A DNA stretch of 64,000 bases from JASLEW01 sp035544895 (GTDB taxonomy: Bacteria > Acidobacteriota > Thermoanaerobaculia > Multivoradales > UBA5704): contig DASZZM010000021.1 in assembly GCA_035544895.1 (NCBI GenBank), forward strand, positions 21,992 through 85,991. The letters run 5' to 3'. The notes beneath the pieces were generated by a model. The model searched no databases, was not told the origin of the DNA, and saw only the letters and a list, made by a program, of their open reading frames with translations. The position numbers and the translations under genes were made by a program. Below, in pieces: positions 13,345 to 22,084 of the stretch. The number at the start of each line of letters is the position of its first letter. Positions within the stretch are counted from its first letter, which is position 1.

Positions 13345-13373
13345 ATTATAGGCCACCTCGCCATCGCCTGCAA
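13345..13373 (-). promoter_or_regulatory. Sigma70-type promoter for rimP-nusA-infB
   Basis: Minus strand -35 TTGCAG (13373-13368), a 17-base spacer, and a consensus -10 TATAAT (13350-13345). It stands out in sequence where A/T-rich hexamers are rare. Transcription would start near 13338 and enter the leader hairpin before rimP. Confidence 0.75.
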
Positions 13374-13418
13374 CATCTACCGCCACGGATACGCTCCACC
13401 CTCCGATATCGCGCGAGG

Positions 13419-14625
13419 TCAAGGCGGCGCCAGGAGCCCGGCGGCGCTGGCGGTGAGGGTGATCGACTGTGGCAGGAGGCGGCCTTCCACCAGGACGACG
13501 CGCTGGGCGGCGAGCTCCTCGCGGAGGAGCTTGTAGGCGTGATCCAGCCTCGTCTGCGTGCCGATGTGTTCAATCGTGCCCCAGTCCTCCCTGGCCGAAT
13601 TATCAGGTTCATCGACGGACCAGACGAAGAGCGGTACGTGGATGGCTGCCAGATAGCGCCTGACCGCCAGCGGGGCGTGACGGCTCCCGTCCCTGGCGCC
13701 GGCGGCGAGGACCAGGAGCACGGCCCTGGGGCCGGCCACGGCGGCGGCTTGCAGCCCCGCGACGGCCACCGCATCGGCGATCCGCGCCGTCTTTCTCTCC
13801 GGCACGACGATGTGCATGAGGAGCCAGCCGATCCCGTACTCGGGTCGCGACGAAGCGCATCCGGCTGCCGCGTTGCAGGATGAACTGATACCGCCGCAGA
13901 ATGCTCCATGGAGCCATCATGGAGTTCCTGGTCACGCCGGGCGCGCGCACCGCGAAGATGTGCGGCGGGCCGACCTCGACCGCGCTCACCCGCAAGGCCT
14001 TGCCGTCTGCCCTGAACCAGTCCTGGAGCTGTCCGGCTGGCGGCAAGGCGCCACCCTGCCGCGGCCGCACGGCAACCGCCGTCAGCTCGGTCGCGATTTC
14101 CTCGCCATACTCGGCGCCGAGGACGACGTCCTTACGTGCCACCACGCCGTGAGCGAAACGCAGCGTGGCGGAGAGCACATGTCCTGGGCCGCTGCCGGCC
14201 AGCTCGGGCAGGATCGACCGGTTCTCGCGGTCGAGCTCCAGGGGCTGGCCGTCCAGGGTCAAGGAGAACGCCAGCGGACGCTCGTTGGTCAGGCTTTGCC
14301 AGGTCAGGCGCGCCACCCGCGGCCGGCCCGCCTCGGCCTTCTCGACGACGATCTCTACCTCCGCCGCCGGCCGCGGCAGATTGATCCACTGCTCGGCCCG
14401 CGCCACCTCCCGGTCCCCCAGGCCGAGACCACGCGCGACGAGGTGGTGGGGCAGCAAGTCCATGCCGAAGTCGACTTCGGCACTCCACGGCGGCTTCTCG
14501 AGCCGCGCCACCGTCTTGCCGTCCAGGAGCAGCTCGACCGCTACCACAGCGGGCCCCGCCGACAGGGCGACCGGTCCCGCTCCGGTAGTCAGACCCAGGA
14601 ACAGGGTGAGGAAGGCGATTTCCAT
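13419..14625 (-). pseudogene. VWFA-related protein with internal frameshift
   Basis: Two adjoining frames form one protein. The first part (from 14625) has a short hydrophobic start and segments such as LLLDGKTVARLEKPPWSAEVDFG and VARAEQWINLPRP. The second (ending 13419) reads GIGWLLMHIVVPERKTARIADAV, LQAAAVAGPRAVLLVLAAGA and LFVWSVDEPD, resembling the end of a von Willebrand A-like domain. The break is near 13833-13840. Similar proteins in acidobacteria are probably surface or secreted; the function is not known. Either a recent pseudogene or a sequence error. Confidence 0.55.
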
Positions 14626-14764
14626 AGGCGAAGCGTCAGACCATTCTAGTTGGGATTTCTCACAGACCTGCTCGGTGGCCCCTCAAACGCGCCGTCGAGC
14701 CGTTCGAGAGCCCGTTTCGCGTCTTCTCCGATAGGATGGGAACGAACCGGCGGCTGGGATTCCC

Positions 14765-15325
14765 ATGGTCACCACCACGCTCCACACGGTTGAAGACCTT
14801 CCTTCGCTCCTCGATTCGGTGCGGCCCTGGGAGCTGTGGCGCGGCGTCCTGCGGCCGATGACGGTGACCGGCGGCCCGCATGGCTCGGTGATCTGTCGCC
14901 TGACCGCGGCGCTCGGGCCCCACGTCTACGGCCGCGGTCTCGGAGAGCTGTTCTGCGAGGCAACCGCCTTCGTGCTGGAGCGCGCTCCCGACACCGTGCT
15001 CTGCCCCGACACCGCCTTCGTCGCCAAGGCGCGCCTTCCCGAAGGGGGAATCGGCCCGGGCCTCCTCGAGCTGGCCCCGGACCTCTCCGTCGAGGTCCTC
15101 TCCCCGGGCGATCGTCCCGCCGAGATCCGCGCCAAGATCGCAGCCTACCTGCGCCTCGGGGTGCGCGCGGTGTGGGTGATCGACCCGCAGCAGCGCATCG
15201 TCCAGATCCACGCCGCTGGGGAACGGGAGATCCTGCTCACCGAGCGCGACGATCTTGAGGGCGGCGAGGTGATCCCGGGCTTCCGCTGTTCGGTGGCAGC
15301 GCTCTTCGCCGGTCTGCGGGCCTGA
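14765..15325 (+). CDS. Uma2 family restriction endonuclease-like protein
   Basis: A 186-residue Uma2 (DUF820) protein with the PD-(D/E)XK fold. Visible are RPWELWRGVLRPM at the N-terminus, GSVICRLTAALGPHV, the PDTAFVAKARLP segment, the catalytic-like DLSVEVLSPGD and KIAAYLRLGVRAVWVIDPQ. Such genes are numerous in acidobacteria and cyanobacteria; their biological role is unresolved. It lies between degraded loci, which fits an accessory region. Confidence 0.85.
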   Translation: MVTTTLHTVEDLPSLLDSVRPWELWRGVLRPMTVTGGPHGSVICRLTAALGPHVYGRGLGELFCEATAFVLERAPDTVLCPDTAFVAKARLPEGGIGPGLLELAPDLSVEVLSPGDRPAEIRAKIAAYLRLGVRAVWVIDPQQRIVQIHAAGEREILLTERDDLEGGEVIPGFRCSVAALFAGLRA

Positions 15326-15837
15326 CCGTCCTGGAGGCGCGCCAGCAGGTCGTTGCGGCCGATGCTGCTCCACGCCAGGCGGGCGGCTTCCACATGAGCT
15401 CGGCGCTGCGTGGGATCGGACACGACTCCAGCAAGCCGGACGTGCGCCCGGCCGATCGAGCAAGGCTCCTGGATGCGTTCATAGAGCCCAAGCGCTTCCC
15501 TGAAGTGCCGAAGCGCCGAAGGCTCGTCTCCGGTCGCCGCGCCGATGTCGCCGAGACCCTGGATGCAGTTTGCCTGGCCGACCACGGAGCCCACCCGGCG
15601 ATAAGGCGGCAGGGCCTCCTCATAGCGTGCCCGTGCGCCGTCGTGGTCGGAGCGAGCAAGAGCGATGTCGCCGAGGCCCATGATGCAGTTGGCCTCGCCG
15701 CGTACTGAGCCCACCCGGCGATAGAGCGGCAGGGCCTCCTCATAGCGGGCCCGTGCGCCGTCGTGGTCGGAGTCGAGGCTTCGGGCTTCACGAAATCGCC
15801 TCCGTAACTGACGCCGCTGTTGAGCGGGAGATTCCAC
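15145..15837 (-). pseudogene. Tetratricopeptide-repeat protein remnant
   Basis: About 35-40-residue TPR units are repeated (DHDGARARYEEALPLYRRVG and RSDHDGARARYEEALPPYRR), followed by ALRHFREALGLYERIQ and a typical cap ending in DLLARL near 15335. Past that point the frame runs antisense into the 3' end of the Uma2 gene, so the tail is probably not native. Sequence upstream of the first unit breaks off before the inverted repeat at 15869. I read it as the 3' fragment of a larger TPR protein. Confidence 0.6.
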
Positions 15838-15868
15838 GGCGACCCGGCGGTCCGTGCAGGCTGAGACG

Positions 15869-15918
15869 GCCCGCCATCGCAGGGGGAGCTACAACCGAAG
15901 GCTAACCCGCATTTCTCA
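15869..15918. repeat. Left inverted repeat of a palindromic element
   Basis: GCCCGCC.TCGCAGGG then GCTAACCCGCATTTCTCA is matched in inverted orientation at 18050-18091. The last base (15918) abuts the GTGCG start of the group II intron. Confidence 0.7.
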
Positions 15919-16419
15919 GTGCGCCGTGCAAAGGCGGCGCTTTCCAGTGGGTGCGAAGCCCACCCGGCAGCTGGTCGCTCCGGCCGGTAGCAATCGGAGC
16001 GGTGGTGGAGGAGACGAAGCCATCGGAGCCTCCGGTGTAGAGGGTCGCCTTGGGCGACTTGGCGAACGTGCAGGCCGAAACGAGAGTGAACGCTGAGCAG
16101 GCCTCGAAAAGGGTAACGTGGGAGCCGACCCGCCTGAGATACGGGGAAGGCCGGAGTCTCTGGCCGAGGACGAGCGACCCAGGCCAGGGGTCCCACCGGG
16201 GTAATGGCGTTGGCATGCACGGAAGAGGAAAGCGTCAGCAACACGGGAAACCCCAGCGGTCTCCTGGCGTGAGGAGAACCGGCAACCCGCGAGGGCCAGG
16301 CCGGGCCGTCTGGGGTGGCGGAGAGGCCCGTAGGAGCGAGGAAGCCGGGTAATGCCGGTGGAGCGAAGGGGCCTCAGTTCAAGGACAACGCCTGACGGGG
16401 CGAGGACGAGGAGAGTGGC

Positions 16420-17745
16420 ATGAGCCTGGAGCCTCCTGAAAAAGTCCGGAAGCTGCAAGCGGCGTTGCACGCCAAAGCGAAGGGATCGCCGGGCTATCGC
16501 TTCTATCTGCTCTACGACAAGCTGTACCGCGAGGACATCCTGGACTACGCCTACCGTCTCTGCGCCGCCAATGGCGGAGCAGCGGGGGTGGACGGCCAGG
16601 GCTTCGCCGACATCGAGTCGCAGGGCCGGGAGGCGTGGCTGGGCGAATTGGCGCGAGAGCTCAGAGAGAAGGGGTATCGACCGCAGGCGATTAGACGGGT
16701 CTACATCCCGAAGCCGAGCGGAGGTCAACGGCCGTTGGGTATCCCGACGGTTCGCGACCGAGTGGTCCAGACGGCGGCGGTGCTGGTCTTGAGTCCCATT
16801 TTCGAGGCCGACCTGCCGCCGGAGCAGTATGGATACCGACCGGGGCGTAGCGGTCTGGACGCCGTCCGGGAGGTCCACACCTTGGTCAACAGCGGCCACC
16901 GCGAGGTGGTCGATGCGGACCTGAGCGGCTACTTCGACAGCATCCCCCACGCCGAGTTGATGACATCGATCGCCCGTCGCATCAGCGACCGCCATGTGCT
17001 TCGCCTCATCAAGCAGTGGCTCAAGGCGCTGGTGGAGGAGACCGACGACCGGGGGAGGAAGCGTCGAACGACCCGCGCCAAGGACACGGGACGGGGCGTC
17101 CCGCAAGGGGCGCCGCTGTCGCCGCTGCTGAGCAATCTCTATATGCGGCGGTTTGTCCTGGGGTGGACGAAGCTGGGCCATGCGAGGCGGCTGGGCGCTC
17201 AGATCGTCAACTACGCCGACGACTTCGTGATCTGCTGCCGTGGCAGCGCCGAGGAGGCGATGCAGGCCATGCGGGCCATGATGAAGCGGCTCAAGCTGAC
17301 GGTCAACGAGACGAAGACCCGCAGGTGTCGTCTGCCGGAAGAGTCCTTCGACTTTTTGGGCTACACGATTGGCCGCTGCTGGTCGGCGCAGACGGGGCGG
17401 GCCTATTTGGGCACGCGCCCGTCGCGGCAGAGCCTCCAACGACTCTACCGAGAGATCAGCGAACGGACGGATCGACGAACTCTGCCCCTCGACCCTGAGC
17501 AGATGGCTGCCCGGCTCAACCGCATCTTGGTGGGCTGGGCGAACTACTTCTGCCTGGGGCCGGTGAGCAACGCCTACCGGAGCGTGGACCACCACGCCGC
17601 CGGGCGGCTGCGCCAGTGGTTGCGCCGCAAGCACAAGCTCAAGGATCGGGGCACCACGCGCCACCCCGACAGCTATCTCTATGAGAAGCTGGGACTTGTC
17701 CGCCTGAGCGAGCGCACGCGCCATCTCCCGTGGGCGACCGCGTGA
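16420..17745 (+). CDS. ltrA: Group II intron reverse transcriptase/maturase
   Basis: A 441-residue intron-encoded protein for splicing and retrohoming. Reverse transcriptase blocks are complete: PKPSGGQRPLGIPT near residue 100, DADLSGYFDSIPH, GVPQGAPLSPLLSNLYM and the catalytic NYADDFVIC (Y265-D268). The maturase X domain follows (FLGYTIGR, LNRILVGWANYF). The C-terminus stops after YLYEKLGLVRLSERT and has no HNH endonuclease domain, so it belongs to an endonuclease-lacking lineage. The ATG has GAGGAGAG upstream. Confidence 0.95.
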   Translation: MSLEPPEKVRKLQAALHAKAKGSPGYRFYLLYDKLYREDILDYAYRLCAANGGAAGVDGQGFADIESQGREAWLGELARELREKGYRPQAIRRVYIPKPSGGQRPLGIPTVRDRVVQTAAVLVLSPIFEADLPPEQYGYRPGRSGLDAVREVHTLVNSGHREVVDADLSGYFDSIPHAELMTSIARRISDRHVLRLIKQWLKALVEETDDRGRKRRTTRAKDTGRGVPQGAPLSPLLSNLYMRRFVLGWTKLGHARRLGAQIVNYADDFVICCRGSAEEAMQAMRAMMKRLKLTVNETKTRRCRLPEESFDFLGYTIGRCWSAQTGRAYLGTRPSRQSLQRLYREISERTDRRTLPLDPEQMAARLNRILVGWANYFCLGPVSNAYRSVDHHAAGRLRQWLRRKHKLKDRGTTRHPDSYLYEKLGLVRLSERTRHLPWATA

Positions 17746-17757
17746 CTCCTTGTCCGG

Positions 17758-17790
17758 AAGCCGGATGCGGGAAAACCGCCTGTCCGGTTT
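17758..17790 (+). ncRNA. Group II intron domain V
   Basis: Catalytic hairpin with the AGC triad at the 5' side, GAAA tetraloop and a complementary 3' side ending in CCGGTTT. This is the most conserved ribozyme part and anchors the intron call. Confidence 0.85.
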
Positions 17791-17873
17791 GATGAGCGGG
17801 ATGTGGAAACGGAGAATGGGCAGGCTACCTACGCCCCGGACCGAAAGGGCCGGAACCGGCTGGCTTTCCCTAC

Positions 17874-18091
17874 ACCACCGCGCCACATCTCGACTCCACT
17901 GCCTCCTCTGCTGCGGCGCCGGAAATGGGCCTGTCTCCGGCGTTGCGCTCGGTCGGACTCTCTCGACGTACTTCGAGTACGCCTCGGTCGTCCGACCTTC
18001 GCGCGCCTTGGATCCTGGCCCATTTGCGGCCCCTCGCGACGAGGAAGCATGAGAAATGCGGGCTAGCGTTCCCGCCCTGCGACGGGCGGGC
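17874..18091. repeat. Palindromic element core and right inverted repeat
   Basis: From the intron 3' exon to 18049 there is a structured, non-coding core: AAATGGGCC (17923-17931) pairs with GGCCCATTT (18018-18026), and between them lie GTCGGAC/GTCCGAC and CGTACTTCGAGTACG palindromes. The right inverted repeat (18050-18091) mirrors 15869-15918. With the intron removed, a compact element of about 270 bases bounded by about 45-base inverted repeats remains, MITE-like and with no transposase. Confidence 0.65.
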
Positions 18092-18718
18092 ATCCAGGCC
18101 GCTGGCCTCGCGCTCTTCCTGTTCATCCCGCTGGTGCTCTTCCTCTTCGTGCGCCACCCCCGGCCGGTGGCGGGAAGCCTGGCGGCCGGGCTCGCGCTGA
18201 TGCTGGGACACCGCCTCCTCGCCCGCCCCTACATGGAGCGGGTCCTGCCCATCAAATGCGTGTGGTGCAACCGGGTGGTGCCGGCGGTGCTGGACTCCTC
18301 GACCCGCACCCTCGATCTCGCGGCGGGCGGCACCATCCAGCCGGCGCGCTGCTGCGCCGCCCACCTGGCGCCGGCGGCGCGGTTCTTCGCCCTCCTCGCC
18401 GCGGCGCGCTGGGTATTGCGTGGCGGGATCTTCATCCCCCTCGCCTTGCTCCTCGCCGCTCTCGCCGCCGCCGGCCTCGGCTGGCCCGCGGCGCTTCCTG
18501 CCGCCACGGCCCTGTTCCAGCTCGCCGTGGGGTTCACCGTCCTCGCGGCCTCGCTCGCCTACCCGGCGATGCCGGGGCCGGCCTCCCGCGCTGCCATCGC
18601 CGTTCCCTTCCCCGTGCACAATTTCTTCCTCCTCGGCGTCCGCAACCTGCTGTGGATCTTTCGCCTCGTCGGCCTGTGGTGGGTCTACGCCGGCATCGTC
18701 TATTGGCTGGGTAAGTAG
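18056..18718 (+). CDS. Integral membrane protein of unknown function
   Basis: A 220-residue hydrophobic protein with about five membrane segments (for example LALFLFIPLVLFLFV, IFIPLALLLAALAAAGLG, LLWIFRLVGLWWVYAGIVYW). A CVWC pair and a later CC..H may bind metal. I do not recognise the family. The ATG and first dozen codons lie in the right inverted repeat of the neighbouring element, so the true N-terminus may start later or be a fusion made by insertion. It is 19 bases upstream of the pseudopilin genes. Confidence 0.6.
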   Translation: MRASVPALRRAGIQAAGLALFLFIPLVLFLFVRHPRPVAGSLAAGLALMLGHRLLARPYMERVLPIKCVWCNRVVPAVLDSSTRTLDLAAGGTIQPARCCAAHLAPAARFFALLAAARWVLRGGIFIPLALLLAALAAAGLGWPAALPAATALFQLAVGFTVLAASLAYPAMPGPASRAAIAVPFPVHNFFLLGVRNLLWIFRLVGLWWVYAGIVYWLGK

Positions 18719-18737
18719 GGACAGGGGAGTCCGCCGG

Positions 18738-19202
18738 ATGCAGCGGATCGAGCCGCGGGGCGGTTTCACTCTCCTCGAAAGCCTGGTTGCGCTCGCCATC
18801 CTCGGCGTGGCGCTGCTGCTGGGGATGGCTCTCGTCCTGCAGCAGCCGCGGCTGCTGCGCCGCCTCGACGCCAGGCGCGAAGCGCTCCGCGCGCTCGATT
18901 CGACTCTCGAAGCCATCCGCGCCGGCGTCGTCCCTCTGCAGTCGAGCCAGCTCGACGGATTCGTCACCTCGGCCGGCAGCGGTGCGCCCAGGGACCTCGT
19001 CGTCTTCGTCGAGGTGACGGGCGGCGGCCGCCCCGATCTCTACCTGGTCACCCTGCGCGCCCGCTACTCGGTCTACGGGCAGAGCTTCGAGCCCAAAGTG
19101 CAGACCCTGTTCTGGAGGCAGGCCCAGCCGCCGCCCCTCGGGAGCACACCCGGCCCGGAAGGGCGAAGCGCGCAGACGCCAGGCGCTGCCCAGGGCCCGT
19201 GA
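18738..19202 (+). CDS. Type II secretion/type IV pilus pseudopilin-like protein
   Basis: A 154-residue protein with a type III prepilin signal: short basic leader, then G-FTLLES (Phe +1, Glu +5) and the hydrophobic helix LVALAILGVALLLGMALV. It resembles GspI/PilV minor pseudopilins. AGGGGAG lies upstream of the ATG. It overlaps the next pilin-like gene by four bases (GTGA). Confidence 0.75.
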   Translation: MQRIEPRGGFTLLESLVALAILGVALLLGMALVLQQPRLLRRLDARREALRALDSTLEAIRAGVVPLQSSQLDGFVTSAGSGAPRDLVVFVEVTGGGRPDLYLVTLRARYSVYGQSFEPKVQTLFWRQAQPPPLGSTPGPEGRSAQTPGAAQGP

Positions 19203-19759
19203 GCACCGTACGGCGCCAGGCCGGTTTTACCCTCGTCGAGCTGTTGATCTCCTTCCTCCTGGTGATTCTCGCCCTGGCCCTGGCTGGCCAGCTCTTGATG
19301 GAAACGCAGCAGATGTTCGTCGACGCCGGCCGCGAACAGCTCGATCCCGCCGCGAGCCTGGTCATCGCCCGCATTCGCGGCGACGTGCTGGCGGCTTCGT
19401 CGTTTGCCGCGGTGCCCGACAGCCTCGGCGGTTGCGGGCAGCTCTGGCTGCAGGGCCACCCCCAGGGAACGGTGCTCTACCAGAAAGTCGGCGGCCAGTT
19501 GCGCCGTTCGCTCTTCGCGCCGGACGGCGCCCTCCAGGGCGGCAATACCCTCCTGCGCGGCCTCGGCGCTTGGGGCTGCTCCGACCTGGGAGGCGCCTTG
19601 GGGCATCAGCTCTTGCGCCTGCAGCTCACCTATCGGCGCAGCCGGGTGCGCCGCAGTCCGCTGCCGCTCCTCCCGGCGCAATGGGGTCCGGCGGCAGAGG
19701 ACCGGACCGAGACTCTCTTCCTCGCCCCGCGCGGCGGGGGATTCGGCAGCCAATGGTGA
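19199..19759 (+). CDS. Pseudopilin-like protein (GspJ/PilW type)
   Basis: A 186-residue protein starting at GTG, with the prepilin motif G-FTLVELLISFLLVILALALA (+5 Glu present) and a longer globular domain. Size and position second in the trio suggest a GspJ/PilW-type minor pseudopilin. Overlaps the next gene by seven bases. Confidence 0.72.
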   Translation: MSTVRRQAGFTLVELLISFLLVILALALAGQLLMETQQMFVDAGREQLDPAASLVIARIRGDVLAASSFAAVPDSLGGCGQLWLQGHPQGTVLYQKVGGQLRRSLFAPDGALQGGNTLLRGLGAWGCSDLGGALGHQLLRLQLTYRRSRVRRSPLPLLPAQWGPAAEDRTETLFLAPRGGGFGSQW

Positions 19760-20217
19760 CGGAGCCGGCCGGCTGGGCCGTTGCGCGACCGCGACCGCGA
19801 GGGGCGCGCGCCGGGTGTTTCGAGGGGGGCGAGGGGGGCGAGGGCGGCTATGCGCTGCTGCTGACGCTCTTCGTGCTCTTCATCCTGGCGTTTGCCCTTG
19901 CGCTTCTCGGCGAGTCGCTGGCCTGGCGCATGCGCCAGGTCCGCCAGGAGGCGCAGACCGTCGCCCTCGTCGCCCTCGCCGACGCTGCGCTGGCCGAGAC
20001 CCTCTCCAACCTGGCGGCGGCCCCCGCCTTCCCGGGTATCGCCGAGCACCCGTTCGGGGGCGGCACGGTCGCCAGCAGCGTCCAGCTCCTCGGCCCGCGC
20101 CGCTACCGCGTCGTGGCCACCGCCACATACGCCACCCGCAAACGCGCTGTCGAAGCCCTGGTCGCACGCGATGCGAACGGCACCCAGGTCACTCTCTGGC
20201 GCCGCCTCGCCCAGTGA
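19753..20217 (+). CDS. Pseudopilin-like protein (GspK/PilX type)
   Basis: A 154-residue protein. After a 30-residue Gly/Glu-rich leader comes GGYALLLTLFVLFILAFALALL and a helical stretch (RQEAQTVALVALADAALAETL) typical of PilX/GspK N-terminal regions. It lacks the +5 Glu, as GspK-type tip proteins do. Last of three overlapping pilin-like genes; no secretion ATPase or platform protein is in the window. Confidence 0.65.
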   Translation: MVTEPAGWAVARPRPRGARAGCFEGGEGGEGGYALLLTLFVLFILAFALALLGESLAWRMRQVRQEAQTVALVALADAALAETLSNLAAAPAFPGIAEHPFGGGTVASSVQLLGPRRYRVVATATYATRKRAVEALVARDANGTQVTLWRRLAQ

Positions 20218-20283
20218 GCCGACACCCGCGCCAGAACCTTTCCATCCGGATCTACGTCTCTAGCAGTAGAGAAACCCTTGCGC

Positions 20284-21000
20284 ATGCCGCTCTCGCCTCC
20301 CACTCCCGACCTCTTGCTGGCGCGCCGGGCCGCCGCCGGCAAGGTCGCGGCGTGGGACGAGATCCTCGACCGCTATGCCCAGCGCCTGTTCAACCTGGCC
20401 TTGCAGTTCGCCGGCTCGATCGAGGAAGCCGAAGACCTCACTCAGGAAATCTTCCTGCGCCTGTTCCAGAATCTCGGCCGCTACCGCGGAGAGGCTCCCC
20501 TGGCCGGCTGGGCGCTCCGCCTGTCGCGCAACCTTTGCATCGACCACTACCGCCGCACCCGCCAGGAGCGCCGCTCGACGGCCGTTCCGGAAGAGGTGTT
20601 GCAACGCCTGCCGGCGCTCGACGATCCGCGCGCCGACGCCGAGCGGCGGCAGCAGCTACGGGCCGTCTATTCCGCCCTGGAGGAGATGCCCGAGGAGCTC
20701 GCCGAGGTGGCCGTGCTGCGCGACCTCCAGGGGTGGAGCGAGGACGAGACCGCTGCCTACCTGGAAATGCCGGTAGGGACCGTGAAGTCGCGCCTCCACC
20801 GCGCCCGCCGCGACCTCGCCGCCAGGGTAGCCGCGCGGCAGGCCGTGCAGCAGGGGACTCGTGAGAGGTCCGGGCCGGCGCCTGGCGCTGCTGGCGTGCA
20901 GACCGGGCCGGCGCGCGCCACCGATGTGGAGACCGAGCCGGCGCCTGGCGCCGCCGATGTGCGGCTGTCGCCGCTGCTCGCCGAGGCATTGCAATGTTGA
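20284..21000 (+). CDS. ECF-type RNA polymerase sigma factor
   Basis: A 238-residue sigma70-family protein. Region 2 reads LFNLALQFAGSIEEAEDLTQEIFLRLF, then GWALRLSRNLCIDHYRR; region 4 is LAEVAVLRDLQGWSEDETAAYLEMPVGTVKSRLHRAR. The C-terminal 50 residues are a degenerate tandem repeat (GPAPGAAGV / TEPAPGAADV) also visible as DNA repeats and unlike normal ECF tails. It overlaps the next gene by seven bases, the usual place for an anti-sigma factor. Confidence 0.9.
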   Translation: MPLSPPTPDLLLARRAAAGKVAAWDEILDRYAQRLFNLALQFAGSIEEAEDLTQEIFLRLFQNLGRYRGEAPLAGWALRLSRNLCIDHYRRTRQERRSTAVPEEVLQRLPALDDPRADAERRQQLRAVYSALEEMPEELAEVAVLRDLQGWSEDETAAYLEMPVGTVKSRLHRARRDLAARVAARQAVQQGTRERSGPAPGAAGVQTGPARATDVETEPAPGAADVRLSPLLAEALQC

Positions 21001-21509
21001 GCCAGGCCGGTCTGCACCTGCCACTGCCGGCGCGCCTGCGGCGCGCGCTGGAGTGCATTCCCCGGCAGGAAGGCCAGGCGCCGCTGCCGCAGATCGCCGT
21101 GCCGCCCGGCCTCGCTCTCCGTCTGCACCAGCTCGCCGCAGGCGGCGCGCGCGGCCGGCGCGGCTGGCGGGCAGGGCGGCTGCCGCCGTTGTGGTTGCGG
21201 AGCGCCCGCTATGCCGTCGCCGCCAGCTGCTTGTTGACCCTGGCCGCCGGGTCGGCCTTCGGCGGGCCCGCCGCCCTCGGCCGCGATCTCGTGGAGTCGC
21301 TGAACCGCTTCAGCGCCGCGCCGGCGCCCGCGGGCAGCTCGTCTCACCGGCCGGGGCCTCTCGAGACCTTCGCCGGCACGGTCGCCGCCGGCTGCGGCGC
21401 CGCGAGCCGATCGCTCCACGCGTCGGTCGAGGGCCTCGGCCAGCGGCTGACCCGGGCGACCGAGGAGCTCCTTGCATCCGATCACTCGAACAGAAAGAGG
21501 AAACGATGA
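20994..21509 (+). CDS. Single-pass membrane protein, possible anti-sigma factor
   Basis: 171 residues with one membrane helix (YAVAASCLLTLAAGS) after an Arg-rich cytoplasmic part of about 70 residues. Position directly after, and overlapping, the ECF sigma gene suggests an anti-sigma role. No zinc-binding HxxxCxxC motif is visible, so the role is inferred only from context. It overlaps the next gene by ATGA. Confidence 0.6.
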   Translation: MLSQAGLHLPLPARLRRALECIPRQEGQAPLPQIAVPPGLALRLHQLAAGGARGRRGWRAGRLPPLWLRSARYAVAASCLLTLAAGSAFGGPAALGRDLVESLNRFSAAPAPAGSSSHRPGPLETFAGTVAAGCGAASRSLHASVEGLGQRLTRATEELLASDHSNRKRKR

Positions 21510-22084
21510 GCGAAAGCCTGCACGCCTACGACCCCCAACCCTCTGAGACGGCCTCTGCCCCTCCGGCCGCTTCCGGCCATCCCACCGCTCCCTCCCGCCT
21601 GGCCGCGGAGGGTCCGGGCGCCGCCCCGGCGGCGGGATGGCTGCCCAAGAGCCCCTGGTTTGCCGCCCTGCTCTCCATCATGCCGGGGCTGGGCAACGTC
21701 TACAACGGCCTCTACCTGCGCGGCGTGACCTCCTTCCTGATCGGCGCGTCCCTGATCGCCATCGCCGCGCGGCACCATCCGCTCTTCGGCCTGGCCATCG
21801 GCTTCTTCTGGCCGTTCAACATGATCGACGCCTTCCGCCAGGCGACTCTGATCAACTTCGGCTACGCGCAGGACCTCGGGCTGCCCGACCGGCCGCCGAT
21901 CCCCCATGCCGACCAGGGGGGCTTCACCGCCGGCGGCATCCTGGTGATCATCGGCCTCTTCGCCCTGGTGGATCGCTACACCCGCCTCGACGTCGACTTC
22001 CTCGTCGATCTCTGGCCGGTGGCCCTGGTCCTGATCGGCGCCTGGATCGTCTGGGGCTCCCTTCGCGAGCGCAAGAGACAATGA
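21506..22084 (+). CDS. Multi-pass membrane protein (DUF5668-like)
   Basis: 192 residues: a Pro/Ala-rich cytoplasmic start, then PWFAALLSIMPGLGNVYNG and further membrane segments, including GGILVIIGLFALVD and LWPVALVLIGAWIVWGSL. The last part resembles the LiaF/DUF5668 membrane module of envelope-stress proteins. It is coupled by ATGA overlaps to both the preceding one-TM gene and the following hydrolase, so the four genes probably form one operon. Confidence 0.7.
   Translation: MSESLHAYDPQPSETASAPPAASGHPTAPSRLAAEGPGAAPAAGWLPKSPWFAALLSIMPGLGNVYNGLYLRGVTSFLIGASLIAIAARHHPLFGLAIGFFWPFNMIDAFRQATLINFGYAQDLGLPDRPPIPHADQGGFTAGGILVIIGLFALVDRYTRLDVDFLVDLWPVALVLIGAWIVWGSLRERKRQ

Larger units (their letters stand above)
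15919..17873 (+). mobile_element. Group II intron
   Basis: The 5' end GTGCGCC at 15919 fits the group II consensus GTGYG. Domain I follows with long pairings such as TCCGGCCGGTAGCAATCGGA, then the domain IV reading frame (16420-17745). Domain V is at 17758-17790 (AGCCGGATGCGG, GAAA loop, TGTCCGGTTT), and domain VI runs to a terminal ..CCCTAC near 17873. The 3' boundary is my estimate to within a few bases. The intron appears intact. It inserted beside an inverted repeat and not in a conserved gene. Confidence 0.85.

Noticed and set aside
15237..16244. Minus-strand frames across the TPR remnant and intron
   Set aside because: They cross the structured RNA of the intron domain I and do not match any protein; the RNA explains the sequence.
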